29,316 nucleotides of DNA from CAIPBY01 sp041671305 (GCA_041671305.1 JBAZBX010000013.1:1-29316), one strand, 5' to 3'. Shown: positions 15,477 to 23,278, counted from the stretch's first letter. Notes: generated by a model not told the origin, from the letters alone. A program made the numbers and translations.

Positions 15477-15505
15477 ATTTTATAAGATTTTGGTGTTTTT
15501 GTCAA
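15477..15505 (-). promoter_or_regulatory. Promoter of cca-rluD
   Basis: On the minus strand, TTGACA (15505-15500), 17 bp, TAAAAT (15482-15477). It is directly preceded by the TATCTAAAATTAG motif (15521-15509) that also occurs upstream of the lysozyme-like gene and in the rny leader. Confidence 0.75.
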
Positions 15506-15554
15506 TAGCTAATTTTAGATAAAATATTAAAATTTTTTTGAAAATTAAGTCAAT

Positions 15555-15576
15555 AAAAAAATCTCCTCGCGGAGAT
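15555..15576 (-). terminator. Terminator of the anchored PsbP-like gene
   Basis: On the minus strand, ATCTCC-GCGA-GGAGAT is followed by six T. Confidence 0.85.
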
Positions 15577-15592
15577 CTCTATTTGCAGTGAA

Positions 15593-16234
15593 TTATTTCT
15601 TTGTAAATTCAATAGTTGTTATTATTTTTTCTAATTTATCCAGTCCCGTTTGGAATTCAGCACTTTCTCTATTGGCTTTTGGCGTTACATTTCTATAGTC
15701 AATTTGGAGAAATTGACTATTATGTTTGGTTTGTAGATGGTAAGATTCATAGTAGTCGCCGTAGCTTTTTGATCCTTTTGTATTATTAATTGTACCTTCC
15801 ATATATCCAGCGAGTTCCGCAAATGGGTAAGACTTTTTTAGATAAGAAAATTTAACAAACTCTTGGTTGGCGTAATTAATTTCCGCAGACCGGGCAAGGT
15901 ATCCAAATCCTTTGTCTACAGTAATTCCTTTAATCTCTGATTCCTCGCTGGAAAGAATATTCGGATTTATAGTTAATTCAAGTTTATTATTTGAAATAAA
16001 TATAACAGGGCTATCTGGCTTTGCATCAAAATTACCTCCCATACCTTGTTCTTCCGCCTTAAAATCCATTGGAAATTTTATTGAATAGCCATATCTCGTA
16101 TTTGTATACGTTTTCCAATTGGCTGTCTCATCTTGCGGAGCTGATTGTTTCGCAAACACAAAATACCCGACTACACATATGAGTATGATAATTCCTAAGA
16201 TTAAAATTATTTTTACAAAGGTCTTTTGATTCAT
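15593..16234 (-). CDS. Membrane-anchored protein with PsbP-like domain
   Basis: A 213-residue protein with one N-terminal membrane segment (about residues 8-28) and an extracytoplasmic remainder. The segment WKTYTNTRYGYSIKFPMDF after the anchor is a recurring start of small PsbP-like domains in bacterial surface proteins. The rest is beta-rich and ends with GLDKLEKIITTIEF, again typical of that fold. There are no catalytic motifs or cysteines. Function is unknown. The start codon lies 10 nt after the encoded CCA of tRNA-Val, with no room for a promoter, so the mRNA is probably part of the Ala-Ile-Val tRNA transcript. The PsbP assignment is by resemblance only. Confidence 0.75.
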   Translation of the reverse strand: MNQKTFVKIILILGIIILICVVGYFVFAKQSAPQDETANWKTYTNTRYGYSIKFPMDFKAEEQGMGGNFDAKPDSPVIFISNNKLELTINPNILSSEESEIKGITVDKGFGYLARSAEINYANQEFVKFSYLKKSYPFAELAGYMEGTINNTKGSKSYGDYYESYHLQTKHNSQFLQIDYRNVTPKANRESAEFQTGLDKLEKIITTIEFTKK

Positions 16235-16244
16235 ATTTTCTTTT

Positions 16245-16321
16245 TGGTGGACGATAGAGGAGTCGGACCTCTGACCTTCTCAACGTCAATGAGACGCTCT
16301 AACCAACTGAGCTAATCGTCC
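16245..16321 (-). tRNA. tRNA-Val(GAC) with encoded CCA
   Basis: On the minus strand, acceptor GGACGAT/ATCGTCC, discriminator A, and then CCA encoded at 16247-16245. The anticodon stem is TCTCA/TGAGA around TTGACGT (anticodon GAC) and the T-arm AGAGG-TCCGACT-CCTCT. It is the only one of the six tRNAs here with an encoded CCA. Confidence 0.94.
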
Positions 16322-16332
16322 ATATTTCTTAG

Positions 16333-16405
16333 TAGGCCTGGGTGGAGTTGAACCACCGACCCCTGCTTTATAAGAGCAGTGCTCTAACCGCTGAGCTACA
16401 GGCCC
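16333..16405 (-). tRNA. tRNA-Ile(UAU)
   Basis: On the minus strand the anticodon stem CTGCT/AGCAG surrounds CTTATAA, so the anticodon is UAU, reading AUA. The body resembles the common tRNA-Ile (GGGCCTG acceptor start, GGTGG T-stem). The first acceptor pair is G1-U72. No CCA is encoded. Most bacteria instead read AUA with a lysidine-modified CAU tRNA. Confidence 0.92.
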
Positions 16406-16425
16406 ATATTTTGTGAGATATACTG

Positions 16426-16498
16426 TGGACCCTAGCGGGATCGAACCGCTTGCCTCGTCCATGCCATGGACGCGCTCTACCAAGTGAGCTAAGGGCCC
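16426..16498 (-). tRNA. tRNA-Ala(GGC)
   Basis: On the minus strand, acceptor GGGCCCT/AGGGTCC with the alanine identity wobble G3-U70 and discriminator A. The anticodon loop is ATGGCAT (anticodon GGC) and the T-arm AGCGG-TTCGATC-CCGCT. CCA is not encoded. It is the first gene of the three-tRNA cluster. Confidence 0.95.
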
Positions 16499-16511
16499 TT
16501 AATGCTTTTTT

Positions 16512-16540
16512 AATATAACTCAAAAAACGGATAATTTCAA
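16512..16540 (-). promoter_or_regulatory. Promoter of tRNA-Ala/Ile/Val cluster
   Basis: On the minus strand, TTGAAA (16540-16535), 17 bp, TATATT (16517-16512). Predicted start about 7 nt before the tRNA-Ala 5' end. Confidence 0.7.
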
Positions 16541-16547
16541 GTCCGTT

Positions 16548-17687
16548 CTATCTAATCTTGTTTTTTATCTCTTCAATAATAGTTCTTTCGGCTTGAGAGA
16601 GGGTTACTCCAGTCAGGGAAAATTTAGCAATTTCTTTGTTGCCAATGGAGTTAAATTTTTCTGTTACCCATGAAGCATCAAAATTCTTGGCAGAATATAC
16701 AATGGCGCAAACCTCATGATTGTTGAATTTATCCGCTTCATAAATTAAGACAATTATTTCTGTCTTGGGCATAGAAACAATCAGCTCTTCTATGACATCT
16801 TCTAATTCTTCCGGCGTAGTGGAGGTTTCCAAAAAATCCTGATGAGACAAGACAGACCAGATTAATTTATCATCCAAATCATTGTTTAATCTGGAAAGAA
16901 CCCTACCCCATAATTTGAGTGTGGAAATAAATCTGTTTTGATATAGGCATTGGATGATTTGTTCTCTTCTGGCTCCTTTGGATATGAGTTCACTGGCCAA
17001 ATTCATGGTGTGAGGCGTGACTCCTTTGGTTTTGAAATTTTTTGTGGCCATGATTATGCCGGAGAGAATATAGGTAGCTATATCTTCATCAATTAATCCT
17101 GGTTCACTTTCATTGATTAATTCGTAAATAATTTCAGAAGTTGATGATGAAGCTAAATTAACCACATTGATGTCGCCAAAATATTCATTTTTGGGACTAT
17201 GGTCAATATTTATTTTGGGTTTAGTATAAAAAAAGTCACTTTGATTAGCATAGATTGTTCCTAGGGCATGGAGATCAGGAGTACCGATTACAAAAATTAT
17301 GTCATATTTATAATCAGAAATAGAAGTGCTTACATCCTCGTGATTGAACTGGCCTTCTTCCGGAGTGATATAAATATTTAATTTACCGTCAGAGTGATCA
17401 TAATTAAATTCTCCTAATTTGGTTCTGGCGGTGTTGAGGCTTACTATGAATTTTTGCAAATTAGAAAGATGATTTTTGATTTCAAGGGTTGGTAGAAATC
17501 CTAGATTGGTAGGCGTTTTAAAATTATCACAAGCCACATCAACATTCTTGCCTAATTTTTTTAAGGCCATCGCCAAGACCAAAGAAGCGGCTAGAGCATC
17601 TCCGCTCCAGTCTCTTTTTATGGTAATAAGGAATGAATTGTTTTTTCTGACAAGTTCAAAGATTTGCTGATTAGCCGTAAAAGCCAT
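16548..17687 (-). CDS. Degenerate DHH-family protein, probable pseudoenzyme
   Basis: A 379-residue homologue of the DHH phosphoesterase at 3688-4644. Shared landmarks include SGII, STLKLWGRVLSRL (255-267; NGLKLWGEVLSRL in the intact copy), the following SHQDF (KHSDF) and TPEELEDVIEELI. The catalytic motifs have decayed. The HxxPDGD motif reads KRDWSGD (His to Lys24, Asp to Ser28; Asp30 kept). Motif II reads VIGTPD (Asp to Gly135). The DHH triad is Asp162-His163-Ser164. Motif IV has Ala214 for Asp, and the C-terminal GGGGH is gone. About 40 residues (roughly 75-115) are inserted. The frame is intact and it has a good promoter, so it is not simply a pseudogene. A binding or regulatory role is inferred. 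Confidence 0.8.
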   Translation of the reverse strand: MAFTANQQIFELVRKNNSFLITIKRDWSGDALAASLVLAMALKKLGKNVDVACDNFKTPTNLGFLPTLEIKNHLSNLQKFIVSLNTARTKLGEFNYDHSDGKLNIYITPEEGQFNHEDVSTSISDYKYDIIFVIGTPDLHALGTIYANQSDFFYTKPKINIDHSPKNEYFGDINVVNLASSSTSEIIYELINESEPGLIDEDIATYILSGIIMATKNFKTKGVTPHTMNLASELISKGARREQIIQCLYQNRFISTLKLWGRVLSRLNNDLDDKLIWSVLSHQDFLETSTTPEELEDVIEELIVSMPKTEIIVLIYEADKFNNHEVCAIVYSAKNFDASWVTEKFNSIGNKEIAKFSLTGVTLSQAERTIIEEIKNKIR

Positions 17688-17724
17688 GGATACAATGTTT
17701 AGAATAAATTAGATTCAATATAAT

Positions 17725-17753
17725 ATCATATATAATAATACTCAATATGTCAA
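17725..17753 (-). promoter_or_regulatory. Promoter of the degenerate DHH gene
   Basis: On the minus strand, TTGACA (17753-17748), 17 bp, TATGAT (17730-17725). Leader about 31 nt. Confidence 0.75.
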
Positions 17754-17806
17754 TAATACCGATAAAATGAATAAAATAAGAGTTTAATCGGAGTTATTTA
17801 TAAAAC

Positions 17807-17835
17807 TTGAAAAAACCCAATAAATTTAGTAAAAT
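17807..17835 (+). promoter_or_regulatory. Promoter of valS-tyrS
   Basis: TTGAAA (17807-17812), 17 bp, TAAAAT (17830-17835). Leader about 31 nt. It is divergent from the DHH promoter within the same 185-bp gap. Confidence 0.7.
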
Positions 17836-17872
17836 ATAATTAATTCTAGAGTATATAAGTAAAAATAACAAT

Positions 17873-20533
17873 ATGCCAAAAATTGAATTGTCAAAGGCTT
17901 ATGATGCCAAAGGAGTAGAAGACGCTATTTATCAAAAATGGGAGGAATCAGGTTTTTTTAATCCTGATAATTTAGTTGAAGCCAAAGAGCCTTTTGTTAT
18001 TTCTATGCCACCACCAAATGTGACTGGTATTTTGCATTTAGGACATGCTTTTGAAAATTCCCTTATGGATGTGGAAATTCGTTATCAGAGGATGAAAGGT
18101 AGGAAGGCCATGATTGTTCCAGGCACTGATCATGCGGCTGTAGCCACTCAGGCTAGGGTTGAAGATAATTTACGTAAAGAAGGCATCTCTAATCCCAGGC
18201 AAGATTTAGGAAGAGAGGAATTGCTAAAGCGGATTAGAGAATATGCAGAAAATTCTAAAAGCGTAATTCTTAGTCAAATTCGTAAAATGGGAACCAGTTG
18301 TGATTGGTCAAGATTGGCTTATACTTTTGACGAGAAAAGATCGGAAGCGGTAAATGAAATTTTCAAAATGATGTATGCTGACGGATTGATTTATAAGGGC
18401 TATAGGGTGATTAACTGGTCAGTTAAAGGACAATCTACTTGTTCTGATGATGAATTAGAATATATTGATCAGAAAACTGTTATTTATACTTTCAAATATA
18501 GCAATAATTTTCCTATTGCTATTGCAACCACTAGGCCGGAAACAAAATTAGGCGATACAGCCGTGGCCGTGAATCCCAAAGATGATAGGTATAAACAATA
18601 TATTGGTCAAAAATTTGTGGTTGATGTGGGAGCTAAAGCGCCACTTACTATTACTGTTATCGCCGATGATGAAGTGGATATAAATTACGGAACCGGGGCA
18701 GTTGGTGTTACTCCAGCGCATAGTCCAGTTGATTTTGAAATGTATCAGAAGAACAAGGAAATTGGAATTATTCCTGTAATTGGCAAGGATGGCAAGATGA
18801 CGGAAGAAGCCGGTGTAAATTATCAAGGCCTTGATGTTTTGGCAGCGAGAGAGAAATTTGTAGCATGGCTACGTAAAAATAATTTGCTTATCAAAGAAGA
18901 GGAAAGTGTTCATAGCGTAGGAACCTCTGACAGATTCAAGGATGTGGTGGAAGCACTCCCAATGGAGCAATGGTTTATAGATGTTAATAAAAAGATTAGC
19001 AATAAGGGCAGGAGTTTGAAGGAATTGATGAGAGAGGCTGTAACCATGGGTCATAATGGCGATGCCAGTAAAGTGATTAGTATTACTCCGGATAGATTCC
19101 ATGCCATATATTTGCATTGGATTGATAATTTACGCGATTGGTGCATTTCCAGGCAAATTTGGTGGGGGCACAGAATTCCGGTATGGTACTGTGATGATTG
19201 CAAGGAAGTATTCTATAGCGATGTTAATCCCGTGATGTGTCCTAAATGTAGAAGCAAAAATATACACCAAGATGAAGATACACTGGATACCTGGTTTTCG
19301 TCCGGCGCTTGGACCTTTTCCACTTTGGGTTGGCCTGAGGAAACTCCCGACCTTTTGACTTATCATCCTACAAATTGGATGCAGATGGGTTATGAGATTT
19401 TATTTTTTTGGATGGCGAGAATGATTCTTATGACCACTTATGCTCTGGACGATATCCCGTTTAAAGATGTCTACATTCATGGCATGCTTCGGGATAAGGA
19501 TGGACGCAAATTTTCCAAGTCCTTGGGTAACGGTTTGGATCCTATTGATATAATTGAGAAATACGGCACAGATGCTTTGCGTCTTAGTCTGCTTCGTGGC
19601 ACTACGCCCGGCAACGATATGAGATTTTATGAGGAGAAAGTGGAGGGTGCTAGAAATTTCGTCAATAAGTTGTGGAATATTTCTAGGTTTATTATTCAAT
19701 CTTCTGAGAATTCAAGAATTGTAGCCACTCAGCCCGAGGCCAAGACCTTGGCTGATAAATGGATTTTAAATAAACTCAATTCTGTTATTGCCCTGACTAC
19801 TCAGGAAATAGATAAATATAACTTTTCTGGCGCCTCAGAATATTTGTATGATTTCTCTTGGAATGATTTTGCTGATTGGTATCTAGAAATTTCTAAAGTG
19901 GAAGGCAATAAAGAAGAAATTCTATTTTATGTCTTGCAAAATATTTTGAAATTATGGCATCCATTTATTCCATTTGTGACAGAAGAAATATATCAGACTT
20001 TAGGAGCTGGAAAATTGCTTATGATTGAAAAGTGGCCAGTTGCCTCTACTAGTCAAGATGAGGCATCACGAGCAGAAATGGAAATTATTAAGGAAATTAT
20101 TGCAGTTATCCGTAATTTAAGAAGTGAAAATAAGATAGAACCAGCAAAAATGGTTTCAGTGGTAGTCATTGCCGGAGATAGGATTAAACTATTAACAGAA
20201 CAGTCAGAGATAATAAAGAAATTAACTAGGTTAGAAAAATTTACCATTTTAGCAGACGGTCAAAAACCAGCTAATAGCGTGGGAGCGGTTGTTGGTGGCG
20301 TGCAAATATATCTGGAGTTGGCTGGATTAATTGATGTGGAAGCGGAGAAGAAACGAGTTGAAAAGGAGATAGCCGAATCTGAGAAATACATTAAGGGTTT
20401 AGAAGTTAAACTAGGTAATAAAGAATTTCTAGATAACGCCCCGGAGGAAATTATTGCCAAAGAAAATGAAAAATTAAGTTCTGCTATAGAAAAAATTAAA
20501 AAATTAAAAGATCAGTTAAGTAGTTTAGTATAA
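17873..20533 (+). CDS. valS: Valyl-tRNA synthetase
   Basis: An 886-residue class I synthetase that charges tRNA-Val and edits mischarged threonine. The HIGH motif is HLGH (55-58, in PPNVTGILHLGHAF) and the KMSKS motif is KFSKS (546-550). The editing (CP1) domain contains ATTRPETKLGDTAV and the GTGAVGVTPAHSPVDF segment. A CxxC...CxxC zinc knuckle (WYCDDC ... MCPKC) follows, as in Thermus-type ValRS. The C-terminal ~65 residues form the usual tRNA-binding coiled coil (EKKRVEKEIAESEKYIKGLE). Length is standard. tyrS starts 22 nt later on the same transcript. Its substrate tRNA-Val(GAC) is encoded at 16245-16321. Confidence 0.97.
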   Translation: MPKIELSKAYDAKGVEDAIYQKWEESGFFNPDNLVEAKEPFVISMPPPNVTGILHLGHAFENSLMDVEIRYQRMKGRKAMIVPGTDHAAVATQARVEDNLRKEGISNPRQDLGREELLKRIREYAENSKSVILSQIRKMGTSCDWSRLAYTFDEKRSEAVNEIFKMMYADGLIYKGYRVINWSVKGQSTCSDDELEYIDQKTVIYTFKYSNNFPIAIATTRPETKLGDTAVAVNPKDDRYKQYIGQKFVVDVGAKAPLTITVIADDEVDINYGTGAVGVTPAHSPVDFEMYQKNKEIGIIPVIGKDGKMTEEAGVNYQGLDVLAAREKFVAWLRKNNLLIKEEESVHSVGTSDRFKDVVEALPMEQWFIDVNKKISNKGRSLKELMREAVTMGHNGDASKVISITPDRFHAIYLHWIDNLRDWCISRQIWWGHRIPVWYCDDCKEVFYSDVNPVMCPKCRSKNIHQDEDTLDTWFSSGAWTFSTLGWPEETPDLLTYHPTNWMQMGYEILFFWMARMILMTTYALDDIPFKDVYIHGMLRDKDGRKFSKSLGNGLDPIDIIEKYGTDALRLSLLRGTTPGNDMRFYEEKVEGARNFVNKLWNISRFIIQSSENSRIVATQPEAKTLADKWILNKLNSVIALTTQEIDKYNFSGASEYLYDFSWNDFADWYLEISKVEGNKEEILFYVLQNILKLWHPFIPFVTEEIYQTLGAGKLLMIEKWPVASTSQDEASRAEMEIIKEIIAVIRNLRSENKIEPAKMVSVVVIAGDRIKLLTEQSEIIKKLTRLEKFTILADGQKPANSVGAVVGGVQIYLELAGLIDVEAEKKRVEKEIAESEKYIKGLEVKLGNKEFLDNAPEEIIAKENEKLSSAIEKIKKLKDQLSSLV

Positions 20534-20555
20534 TTGGAATAAAACTAAAAAAAGT

Positions 20556-21779
20556 ATGCCAAAAATAATCACCGATGAGAAATTAGTTGATGAAATTTTG
20601 AGTCGCGGAGTAGAGAATATTTATCCAGACAAAGAATCTCTTAAGAAAATGTTAATGTCTGGTAAGCAGATCAAGCTTTATTGCGGTTTTGATCCGACTG
20701 CGGAGGCACTTCACATCGGACATGGTGTTCAAATCAGAAAATTGGAGCAGTTTCGTAAATTAGGTCACGAAGTGATTTTTCTTTATGGTGGTTTTACGGC
20801 TATGGTTGGCGATCCAACCGACAAGGCGCAAGCTAGAAAAACTTTGACTGCCCTTCAGGTCAAGAAAAATGCTATGGGTTGGAAATCACAGATTAAAAAC
20901 ATTACAGATACTAAAAAAATAATTTTCAAAAACAATTATAGTTGGTTGTCTAAGTTGAAGTTCACTGATGTTCTTGAGCTCACTGCATATTTTACGGCTC
21001 AACAGATGTTGGCGCGCGATATGTTTAAGAAAAGAATAGAAGAAGGTAAGGATTTATATCTAAATGAATTTATGTATCCTCTGATGCAGGCTTATGATAG
21101 TGTAGCCATGGATGTAGACTTGGAAATCGGTGGCAATGATCAGATGTTCAATATGTTGGCTGGCCGTACTCTCATGAAAAAGATGAAAGGAAAGGAAAAG
21201 TTTGTTTTGACTACCAAATTATTGGAAGATCCGACTGGCAAAAAAATGGGTAAGTCCGAGGGTAACGCAATATCTCTCACTGACAGCGCTGAAGATATGT
21301 TTGGTAAAATAATGAGTTGGCCGGATACTATTATTTCGGTGGCAATGGAAATTCTAACTGACATGACCATGGATGAAGTTAGAAAATGGGAGAAAGATAT
21401 GGTTGGTGGTGCCAATCCTCGTGATGGCAAAATGAAGCTTGCTTATGAAGTGGTAAAAATATATTTAGGTGAAGCTGGCGCAAAGAAGGCGGAAAATAAT
21501 TTTGTGCGTGTATTTCAGGATAAACAAAAGCCTTTGGAAGTCCCGGAGATAAAAATTCCAGCTGATAAATTTCAAAACGGAGAAATTGGGGTCTTAGATT
21601 TATTTGTAGAAGCTGGTTTGGCTCAAAGTAACGGTGAAATGAGAAGATTAATCAAAGAGGGAGCAATTAGAATAGATGATAAGTTAATTTCTCAAGATAG
21701 TTTGCGCGTTTCCGTGCCTGAAAATGGTTTGTTGCTTCAAAAAGGTAAGAAAATGTTTGCGAGAGTGGTAACAAAATAA
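20556..21779 (+). CDS. tyrS: Tyrosyl-tRNA synthetase
   Basis: A 407-residue class I synthetase. CGFDPTAEALHIGHG carries HIGH at 53-56, DQMFNMLAGR lies at the tRNA/amino-acid pocket, and GKKMGKSEGNAI holds the KMSKS equivalent (KMGKS). Residues from about 343 form an S4 RNA-binding domain (VLDLFVEAGLAQSNGEMRRL), as in the TyrZ-like subtype whose S4 domain binds the long variable arm of tRNA-Tyr. It is second in the valS-tyrS operon, with a strong hairpin terminator after it. Confidence 0.97.
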   Translation: MPKIITDEKLVDEILSRGVENIYPDKESLKKMLMSGKQIKLYCGFDPTAEALHIGHGVQIRKLEQFRKLGHEVIFLYGGFTAMVGDPTDKAQARKTLTALQVKKNAMGWKSQIKNITDTKKIIFKNNYSWLSKLKFTDVLELTAYFTAQQMLARDMFKKRIEEGKDLYLNEFMYPLMQAYDSVAMDVDLEIGGNDQMFNMLAGRTLMKKMKGKEKFVLTTKLLEDPTGKKMGKSEGNAISLTDSAEDMFGKIMSWPDTIISVAMEILTDMTMDEVRKWEKDMVGGANPRDGKMKLAYEVVKIYLGEAGAKKAENNFVRVFQDKQKPLEVPEIKIPADKFQNGEIGVLDLFVEAGLAQSNGEMRRLIKEGAIRIDDKLISQDSLRVSVPENGLLLQKGKKMFARVVTK

Positions 21780-21790
21780 AATTCAATCAA

Positions 21791-21824
21791 AAAATCCTCC
21801 GATGTAACATCGGAGGATTTTTTT
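21791..21824. terminator. Bidirectional terminator between tyrS and the metalloprotease gene
   Basis: A 14-bp perfect stem AAAATCCTCCGATG / CATCGGAGGATTTT with a 3-nt loop and T-runs on both strands. It separates two convergent operons. Confidence 0.92.
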
Positions 21825-22296
21825 ATTTCACTTTTAATTTTTCTTTCAAGTCATTCAACCGCAAATAAAATCCTTTACTATGAATAGAGCGTATTTTGAG
21901 TTTGTAAGTGTCATAGTGATGTACCCATTCGTGAAGTAGGGTGTCTAAGAATGATTTGGGAGCCAATATCTGACCGCGTACCGCCGTGCGATTAGAAATG
22001 GAGATGACTGCTGATTGCGGTCTATATAAGCCGTAGCGTTTCATTACCACTCTATTATTGCGTTTGCGATGGTATTGATTTTCATCATTGATTTGAAGTT
22101 TGATGATTCCGACTTCAGATGCATCGCAAAGTTCGTCCAGAAGCCGTTCTCCGATTTCTTGTCTATCCTCGGCTTGTTCGGATTTAAGAATTTTGTCAGC
22201 CAACAAAATAGCCTCCGACGAGATGGGAATTTTCACGGAGGTGATTTTGTTGCTTTTGTCGTAGTTTGATTGTTTGGTGTTTAAGAAAAATAACAT
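21823..22296 (-). CDS. Small SprT-like zinc metalloprotease domain protein
   Basis: A 157-residue protein with a zinc-protease motif HEWVH (122-126) and a third likely ligand His139 in IHSKGF, spacing reminiscent of SprT/zincin domains. The region before it (VISISNRTAVRGQI) could be the substrate-edge strand. There is no signal peptide or membrane segment, so it is probably cytoplasmic. It starts 3 nt after the sdpI stop and so is the third gene of the sdpR-sdpI transcript. Function is unknown. The fit to SprT is partial, since the zinc ribbon is absent. A role in processing a partner of SdpI is speculation. Confidence 0.65.
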   Translation of the reverse strand: MLFFLNTKQSNYDKSNKITSVKIPISSEAILLADKILKSEQAEDRQEIGERLLDELCDASEVGIIKLQINDENQYHRKRNNRVVMKRYGLYRPQSAVISISNRTAVRGQILAPKSFLDTLLHEWVHHYDTYKLKIRSIHSKGFYLRLNDLKEKLKVK

Positions 22297-22299
22297 TAT

Positions 22300-22959
22300 T
22301 TATTTCTGTTCTTGTCTATACACAATGTAAGAATAAACCATACTGCCAACGGTGGCAAGAAGTACGCCGCCGATAAAGATAATCGTGGCCCAAATAACTG
22401 GTAAATATGGGGAGATAATTATACATAATCCAAAAAGGATAAAAAACCAGCCTCCTACTCTATGAGTTTTATTCCAGACGACTTCTGAAGACATAGTCCA
22501 GGGTGTACGTATGCCCATAAACCAGTTGAATTTAATTTTACTCATATAATTTCCTAGAATTATCATGAGCAGTCCGATAACTAGTGAAACAATTTTTCCA
22601 ATATTTATGGGTAATCCTAGATTAGCCAAGAGGGAAGCCAAATAAACAATAAATAAAACTCCAATGATTGCTATCTTGAAAATATTATAGGCGCCCCTGA
22701 ATTCCGCATACCTTTCTTTCCTTGGATCAAAATAAGGCATGACCAGAAAGAGCAGATAGCAGGCAGTAATAATACAAGGAAAGAGTATGGTGTTGAATAG
22801 TTTTGGCATCCAGCCGTTTGCTTGTCCTTGGAAATCCCAGTGGGAAATCATCTTCTCCGGCAACATGGGATAAAAGAAAATACTGAGAAGTATGGTGGCA
22901 ATGATGAGTACAAGCGGGATTATCTCGCTTTTGAGAGTTGGTTTAATCGGGTTGTTCAT
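22300..22959 (-). CDS. sdpI: SdpI/YhfL-type membrane immunity protein
   Basis: A 219-residue integral membrane protein with six hydrophobic segments. The N-terminal half is the DUF1648 pattern (PEKMISHWDFQGQANGWMPK, where short-loop residues WD..G.. are typical). The second half carries the SdpI signature around NYMSKIKFNWFMGIRTPWTMSSEVVWNKTHR. In Bacillus, SdpI protects against the SdpC peptide toxin and, when bound to it, holds the repressor SdpR at the membrane. The ArsR-type gene directly upstream (13 nt) fits that two-gene module. No SdpC-like toxin is present in the window, so resistance to others' peptides or a stress role is possible. Confidence 0.88.
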   Translation of the reverse strand: MNNPIKPTLKSEIIPLVLIIATILLSIFFYPMLPEKMISHWDFQGQANGWMPKLFNTILFPCIITACYLLFLVMPYFDPRKERYAEFRGAYNIFKIAIIGVLFIVYLASLLANLGLPINIGKIVSLVIGLLMIILGNYMSKIKFNWFMGIRTPWTMSSEVVWNKTHRVGGWFFILFGLCIIISPYLPVIWATIIFIGGVLLATVGSMVYSYIVYRQEQK

Positions 22960-22972
22960 ACAGTTATTTGAA

Positions 22973-23242
22973 TTATTTTTTATGTTTAAGAAACTTTACT
23001 ATCTGCTCGGTAATTTCTTCCATGACGCTTAGATTAAGTGAATAAATTATTTGTTGTCCCTCCCTTCTTCCGCTGACTAAATCAGCTCTTTTGAGGACGT
23101 CTAGGTGGTGGGAGAGGGTGGCCATGGTAATGCTTAGTTTTTTCCCAATATCGCCGACCGAGAGATCTCTTTTCTTGAGTAAATCCAGTATTTTCTGGCG
23201 ATTTTGATCAGACAGGGCGGCAAAAGTTTGTGACAGCGACAT
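22973..23242 (-). CDS. sdpR: ArsR/SdpR-family transcriptional repressor
   Basis: An 89-residue winged-helix protein: FAALSDQNRQKILDLLKKRDL, then LSVGDIGKKLSITMATLSHHLDVLKRADLV (the helix-turn-helix, in two short segments around residues 26-55), and the wing GRREGQQIIYSLN. There are no metal-binding cysteines, so it is of the SdpR type rather than a metal sensor. It is the first gene of the sdpR-sdpI-metalloprotease operon. Its promoter overlaps a 16-bp palindrome that is a good candidate operator for autorepression. Confidence 0.9.
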   Translation of the reverse strand: MSLSQTFAALSDQNRQKILDLLKKRDLSVGDIGKKLSITMATLSHHLDVLKRADLVSGRREGQQIIYSLNLSVMEEITEQIVKFLKHKK

Positions 23243-23248
23243 AAGGTT

Positions 23249-23278
23249 TAATTAGATGTTTAGATATATATCTAATTA
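23249..23278. promoter_or_regulatory. Candidate SdpR operator
   Basis: The perfect palindrome TTAGATATATATCTAA (23260-23275) lies inside an outer inverted repeat TAATTAGAT (23249-23257) / ATCTAATTA (23270-23278). It touches the -10 box and covers the predicted start of the sdpR transcript, so a bound repressor would block transcription. Confidence 0.65.

Noticed and set aside
16286..16483. A 65-codon minus-strand open frame
   Set aside because: It runs through tRNA-Val, tRNA-Ile and tRNA-Ala and is an artefact of their sequence.
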